Shown piece by piece: positions 6,472-9,455 of a stretch of DNA of 9,455 nt. The stretch comes from an uncultured bacterium (GTDB lineage: Bacteria; Patescibacteriota; Patescibacteriia; UBA1558; GWA2-36-10): assembly GCA_903876815.1 (NCBI GenBank), contig CAIRBL010000100.1, positions 1-9,455 of the forward strand, read 5' to 3'. Position 1 is the stretch's first letter. Each line of letters opens with the position of its first letter. The translations under genes were made by a program, and so were the position numbers. Below the pieces are notes generated by a model that did not search any database, was not told the DNA's origin, and was given only the letters and a program-made list of their open reading frames with translations.

Positions 6472-7145
6472 TTTGTTATTTTGTTAAATAATAAATCTAT
6501 GATTATTTGTAAACCACTTTGTCCTCTGCCTCTGCTAGTCAAAAATGATTGACCAAATCTATGATATTGAACAAAAATTGGTATTTCTTTGATCTTGAGT
6601 TTATTCTTAAAAGCCTTAGCGGAAATTTCACTACAATGAGCAGCACCATCATTTTCAATCTGTACAAACTGAGCAGCTTTTTTAGAAAAGGCCCTAAAAC
6701 CATTTTGCGGATCAGTGAGTCTGATACCTAAAAATAAATTAACCAAACGAGCAATAGGAAAAATAATATTATTTTTTATTTTTGGCACATCAGATTTTTT
6801 GCCTAAAAATCGAGAGCCAAAAACAATATCATAACCATTATGTATTTGAGTAACAAAATCAGCGATTTCTGCTACCAAAAATTGCCCATCACCATCAAAA
6901 TGAACAATAATATCAGCCCCGTGACTTAAGGCATATTGATTGCCAGTCTGCAAAGCAGCGCCTTGTCCGCGATTAATTTTATGATTTAAGAGCGTGACTT
7001 GAAAATTCCTCACTATTTCTGCGGTCTTATCTACTGAGCAATCATTGACAACTACTACTTCATATGGCAAAACCGATAGCTCTTTTAAAACCTGAGCAAT
7101 CCTTTTTTCCTCATTATAGGCTGGAATAATGATAAAAATTTTCAT
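6468..7145 (-). CDS. GT2 polyprenyl-phosphate sugar synthase, dolichol-phosphate mannosyltransferase (DPM1)-like
   Basis: A 225-residue soluble GT-A protein. Motifs in order: IIPAYNEEKRI (6-16), VVNDCSVDKT (32-41), NRGQGAAL (58-65), the metal-binding DGDGQ (84-88), GSRFLG (110-115), DPQNGFRAF (145-153) and a basic QSFLTSRGRGQSG segment near the C-terminus. This is the DPM1/Ppm1 branch, which transfers a sugar from GDP- or UDP-sugar to polyprenyl phosphate on the cytoplasmic membrane face. No transmembrane helices follow the catalytic domain, unlike GtrB-type relatives, so a membrane partner is expected; the DUF2304 gene that follows with a 4-base overlap is the obvious candidate. The product lipid-sugar would be a donor for GT-C enzymes such as that at 1111-2749. 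The sugar is unknown. The ATG at 7145 follows the epimerase stop by two bases, without a Shine-Dalgarno. Confidence 0.92.
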   Translation of the reverse strand: MKIFIIIPAYNEEKRIAQVLKELSVLPYEVVVVNDCSVDKTAEIVRNFQVTLLNHKINRGQGAALQTGNQYALSHGADIIVHFDGDGQFLVAEIADFVTQIHNGYDIVFGSRFLGKKSDVPKIKNNIIFPIARLVNLFLGIRLTDPQNGFRAFSKKAAQFVQIENDGAAHCSEISAKAFKNKLKIKEIPIFVQYHRFGQSFLTSRGRGQSGLQIIIDLLFNKITK

Positions 7146-7147
7146 AG

Positions 7148-8065
7148 CTACAATCTAGTCTGAAACCACTTATAAGTCAAAGACAGGCCAGTTGTAAAAT
7201 CATGCTCTGCTTGCCAAGAAAATTGTGTTTGAAATTTCTCAGCTGACAGACAACTGCGTCTAACTTCACCGCTGATCGCTTCTTGATGAATAATTTCAAA
7301 ATCTTTCTGAGTAATTTTTTGCAAAGTATCAGCTAAATCCAATAAAGATTTTTCTGTAGATGTGGCAATATTATAAATATCATTTTTTTCACTAGCCAAA
7401 ACTTTTATAGCCGCCGACACCACATCTGCTACATATACATAATCCCTAGTTTGTTTACCGTCACCATTGATTTTGAGAGGTAAATCTTTTAAGATATTGT
7501 CCAAAAAAATAGCTATCACGCCAGCTTCACCCTGTGGATCCTGTCTTGGACCATAGACATTGGCCAAACGCAAAATCGACCAAGACATTTTGTCTTGACT
7601 TAAAAGTTGTAAATATTTTTCGAAACAAAGTTTCGCTAAACCATATGGTGAGAGTGGTTGTTCAAAATGTTTTTCATCAGTAGGCAGAGAAGATGTTTCG
7701 CCATAAATAGCGCCACCGGTAGAAATAAAAATAAATTTTTTTACTTTTGCTTCTATAGCTGCTTGCAACAAATTTAAAGAACCTAAAATATTGATTTCTG
7801 CGTCAAATTTTGGATTCTGTAAAGAAGTGCGTACATTTTTTTGAGCAGCCAAATGATAAACTGCATCTGCTTGAAAATCCATTAAGACAGTAACTAAATT
7901 TTCATCCGTGATACTCATCTGCTTGAAAGTAGCTGCACTATTAATATTTTCTACTTTTCCAGAGCTTAAATCATCTAGCACTAAAACCTGATGACCTTGT
8001 GATAACAAAGCATCAACTAAATGTGAACCGATAAAACCAGCGCCACCAGTAACTAATATTTGCAT
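7148..8065 (-). CDS. NAD-dependent sugar-nucleotide epimerase, GalE-like extended SDR
   Basis: A 305-residue extended short-chain dehydrogenase/reductase. The NAD-binding Rossmann motif TGGAGFIG is at 6-13, with VLDDLSSG (29-36) binding the adenine ribose side and HLAAQ at 71-75. The catalytic set is S115/T116 (in ISTGGAIYGE), Y141 and K145 (SPYGLAK). NVYGPRQDP (169-177) and GDGKQTRDYVYV (201-212) are typical of UDP-glucose/UDP-GlcNAc 4-epimerases and relatives. It would interconvert UDP-sugars at C4 in the cytoplasm; gluco versus N-acetyl preference cannot be read. Its motifs, including the Arg of QTRDYVYV, are intact, in contrast to the neighbouring SDR. It starts with ATG at 8065, five bases after the UXS-like gene, and ends two bases before the DPM1-like gene. 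Both SDRs likely feed nucleotide sugars to the transferases of this cluster. Confidence 0.92.
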   Translation of the reverse strand: MQILVTGGAGFIGSHLVDALLSQGHQVLVLDDLSSGKVENINSAATFKQMSITDENLVTVLMDFQADAVYHLAAQKNVRTSLQNPKFDAEINILGSLNLLQAAIEAKVKKFIFISTGGAIYGETSSLPTDEKHFEQPLSPYGLAKLCFEKYLQLLSQDKMSWSILRLANVYGPRQDPQGEAGVIAIFLDNILKDLPLKINGDGKQTRDYVYVADVVSAAIKVLASEKNDIYNIATSTEKSLLDLADTLQKITQKDFEIIHQEAISGEVRRSCLSAEKFQTQFSWQAEHDFTTGLSLTYKWFQTRL

Positions 8066-8070
8066 AAAAA

Positions 8071-9105
8071 TTATTTTGGATCTTGATTAAAAAATGGTTG
8101 ATACAAATTTGAACGTGAACGTAAATAATTGATAGTATTTTTTAAACCCTCATCCAAAGATACAATCGGAAACCAATTTAGTTCTTCTTTGGCCTTAGAA
8201 ATATCTGGAACAGCTGGAGTGTTGATGTAAGCAAAATTATCTTTATACTTAATCACTGCCTGAGAGCCAGTAAGACTAATAATTTTTTCAGCAATTGATG
8301 TCAAAGTATGAGCTTCATCTGAACCAAGGTTAACCGGAATTTGAATATCAGAATTCATCAAAGCCAAAATACCCTCAACTATATCTTTAACATAACAAAA
8401 AGTAGAAGCAAAATCTTTATCCGCTGCTATCACCACCGCTGGGTCATTCAAAGCTTCTTGGATATAATCTGGAATTCTACGACCAGCGTGCTCTAACATT
8501 TTTGGACCATAAGTAGAAAAAAGTCTAGCTATCTTAGTATCCAAATGATAAAAATCACGATACGTAGTCACCAAAGTTTCTGCGAATCTTTTGCCTTCAT
8601 TATAACAGGCGCGTGGACCTAAAAAATCCAATAAGCCATAATAATCCTCTTTAACTTTTAATTTGTCACTTGGTGGCTGTCCATAAACAGCAGCCGTTGA
8701 GGCTAAAAAATACTTAGCCTTATACTTTTTTGCCATTTCCAAACTATTGATCACGCCCAAAGAGTTGGCCTTAGCAGTTTCCACTGGTAATTTGGTATAG
8801 TCTCTAGCTGAAGTGGGACAGGCAAAATTATAAACTTCTTGAAAACCATAAACTTCTACTCTAAACTTTTGCAAGTCTGGCAAAGAATCTAGCTCAATAG
8901 TTTCGGCAATATCATGTCTGACAAATTCAAAATTTGGGTATTCCAATAAACTTTTTATGTTTTCTACGTCTGAAGAAACAAAATTATCCACACACACCAC
9001 ATTATCACCTCTTTGCAGTAAAGCTTCACATAAATGAGAACCAATAAAGCCAGCTCCGCCTAAAACTAAAATATTTTTATTGGCTGTTTTTGCATTGTTA
9101 AACAT
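8071..9105 (-). CDS. UDP-glucuronate decarboxylase-like (UXS-like) extended SDR with altered active-site residues
   Basis: A 344-residue extended SDR. The Rossmann motif GGAGFIG is at 16-22 and VDNFVSS at 39-45. The framework matches the UXS/ArnA-decarboxylase branch: NFACPTSARDY (93-103), LGPRACYNEGKRFAE (162-176) with catalytic Y168 and K172, RLFSTYGPKM (194-203), GRR (208-210) and FCYVKDIVEG (236-245). Two departures are visible. The segment that reads STSEVYG in UXS and ArnA, whose Glu is needed for decarboxylation, is here STAAVYG (136-142), with Ala at 138 and 139. The segment usually reading GxGxQTRSFxYV, whose Arg binds the substrate phosphates, reads DKDFASTFCYV (229-239), with Ser in place of Arg. 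UDP-xylose synthesis is therefore doubtful; a 4-epimerase or other nucleotide-sugar reaction, or a degenerate enzyme, is possible. It starts at ATG 9105, ten bases after the upstream GT2 gene. Confidence 0.85.
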   Translation of the reverse strand: MFNNAKTANKNILVLGGAGFIGSHLCEALLQRGDNVVCVDNFVSSDVENIKSLLEYPNFEFVRHDIAETIELDSLPDLQKFRVEVYGFQEVYNFACPTSARDYTKLPVETAKANSLGVINSLEMAKKYKAKYFLASTAAVYGQPPSDKLKVKEDYYGLLDFLGPRACYNEGKRFAETLVTTYRDFYHLDTKIARLFSTYGPKMLEHAGRRIPDYIQEALNDPAVVIAADKDFASTFCYVKDIVEGILALMNSDIQIPVNLGSDEAHTLTSIAEKIISLTGSQAVIKYKDNFAYINTPAVPDISKAKEELNWFPIVSLDEGLKNTINYLRSRSNLYQPFFNQDPK

Positions 9106-9115
9106 ATTTTTTTGA

Positions 9116-9455
9116 TTAAACTTTGTATTTATTAAATAAATAATTATATCTTACTGTGAGCACTTGCCATAAGGTTTTGAAATAAGTGGAAAATTTGACT
9201 TTAGAATCAAGATTATTTTCCCAAACAACCCCTAATTCTTTAATGAGAAATTTATTTTTCTTGGCTAAAAATAAAAACTCAAAATCAAAACCCCAATCTT
9301 CAATTTTTAACTGTCTAAATAAATTTTTACACTCTTTTCTAAAAAGTTTAAAACCACATTGAGTATCTTTGATGCCTGGTAATAAAAATAGTTGGATAAG
9401 CCAGTTCCCTATGCGACCAAAAAATACTTTCCAAGCAGCCTGTCGCTTAATAACA
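9116..9455 (-). CDS. C-terminal part of an Alg5-like GT2 (dolichyl/polyprenyl-phosphate glucosyltransferase-type), partial
   Basis: Reading the minus strand from 9454 gives 112 codons and a TAA stop at 9118-9116; the gene starts beyond the window. The segment carries the C-terminal hallmarks of the Alg5/DPM branch of GT2: LPGIKDTQCGFKLF (25-38 of the fragment), DWGFDFEFLFLAKK (53-66) and ELGVVWENNLDSKVKF (73-88). The DTQCGFK block and the W-N-SKV block are conserved in enzymes that make polyprenyl-phosphate glucose or related lipid sugars. The catalytic N-terminal half (nucleotide-binding and DxD) is outside. No transmembrane helix follows the catalytic domain. Lying ten bases before the UXS-like gene, on the same strand, it shows that the glycan operon extends upstream. 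Sugar specificity is not determined. Confidence 0.9.
   Translation of the reverse strand, partial: VIKRQAAWKVFFGRIGNWLIQLFLLPGIKDTQCGFKLFRKECKNLFRQLKIEDWGFDFEFLFLAKKNKFLIKELGVVWENNLDSKVKFSTYFKTLWQVLTVRYNYLFNKYKV

Noticed and set aside
6549..6731. Plus-strand open frame of 60 codons
   Set aside because: It is antisense to the DPM1-like GT2 gene, low in complexity, and without any recognisable motif or start signal.
7621..7635. Perfect inverted repeat CGAAAC-AAA-GTTTCG that could form a small hairpin
   Set aside because: It is inside the GalE-like coding sequence (the LCFEK region), has only a six-base stem, and no T-run follows at either side, so it is not a credible terminator or regulatory site.
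7148..9105. Recent tandem duplication of the two adjacent SDR genes
   Set aside because: They share only the general GGAGFIGSHL nucleotide-binding motif. Lengths, active-site segments and C-terminal halves differ, so they belong to different SDR branches.
1..9455. CRISPR arrays, tRNA or rRNA genes, insertion sequences, toxin-antitoxin or defence genes
   Set aside because: I looked for regularly spaced repeats, cloverleaf-type segments, transposase motifs and small toxin-like pairs and saw none; the gaps between genes are at most 39 bases.

Overview
The window is AT-rich (A+T clearly above 60% by eye). Every supportable gene lies on the minus strand, so transcription runs from high to low coordinates. 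Genes overlap or are separated by at most 39 bases, and almost no start has a Shine-Dalgarno sequence. Together with the small stand-alone NifU-domain and HIT proteins, a GT2/DUF2304 pair and many glycosyltransferases, this suggests a reduced-genome bacterium of the Candidate Phyla Radiation (Patescibacteria, Parcubacteria-like). That placement is an inference: there is no rRNA or ribosomal marker here. TGA is used as a normal stop, so the recoded-UGA lineages (Gracilibacteria, Absconditabacteria) are unlikely.

In transcription order, the first block (9455 down to about 7148) holds the C-terminal end of an Alg5-like GT2 polyprenyl-phosphate glucosyltransferase and two adjacent extended SDR sugar-nucleotide enzymes. 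One SDR is UXS-like with an altered active site; the other is GalE-like. The second block (7145 to 5103) holds a DPM1-like GT2, its small DUF2304 membrane partner, and a rhamnosyltransferase-type GT2. The third block (5073 to 1111) holds two GT4 glycosyltransferases and a GT-C-fold integral membrane glycosyltransferase. The GT-C gene is broken into two reading frames at a run of nine T's (coding strand).

The fourth block (1109 to 1) is housekeeping in character: a HIT-family nucleotide hydrolase, a NifU C-terminal-domain Fe-S protein, a small three-helix membrane protein, and the first 26 codons of a membrane protein whose start resembles Patescibacteria MraY-type phosphotransferases.

A plausible joint role is a cell-surface glycan or glycoprotein pathway. 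The SDRs would make nucleotide sugars, and the cytoplasmic GT4 and GT2 enzymes would build a lipid-linked chain. The Alg5/DPM-like enzymes (the latter with DUF2304) would make polyprenyl-phosphate sugars, which the GT-C enzyme would use outside the membrane. No flippase, polymerase, ligase or chain-length regulator is visible, so the pathway is incomplete here and probably continues upstream of 9455.

There is no stretch over 300 bases without a gene, and I see no RNA gene, CRISPR array, mobile element or convincing terminator. The most noteworthy points are the homopolymer frameshift in the GT-C gene, the loss of the expected catalytic Glu in the UXS-like enzyme, and the GT2/DUF2304/GT-C set, which recalls streptococcal glycan side-chain modules.
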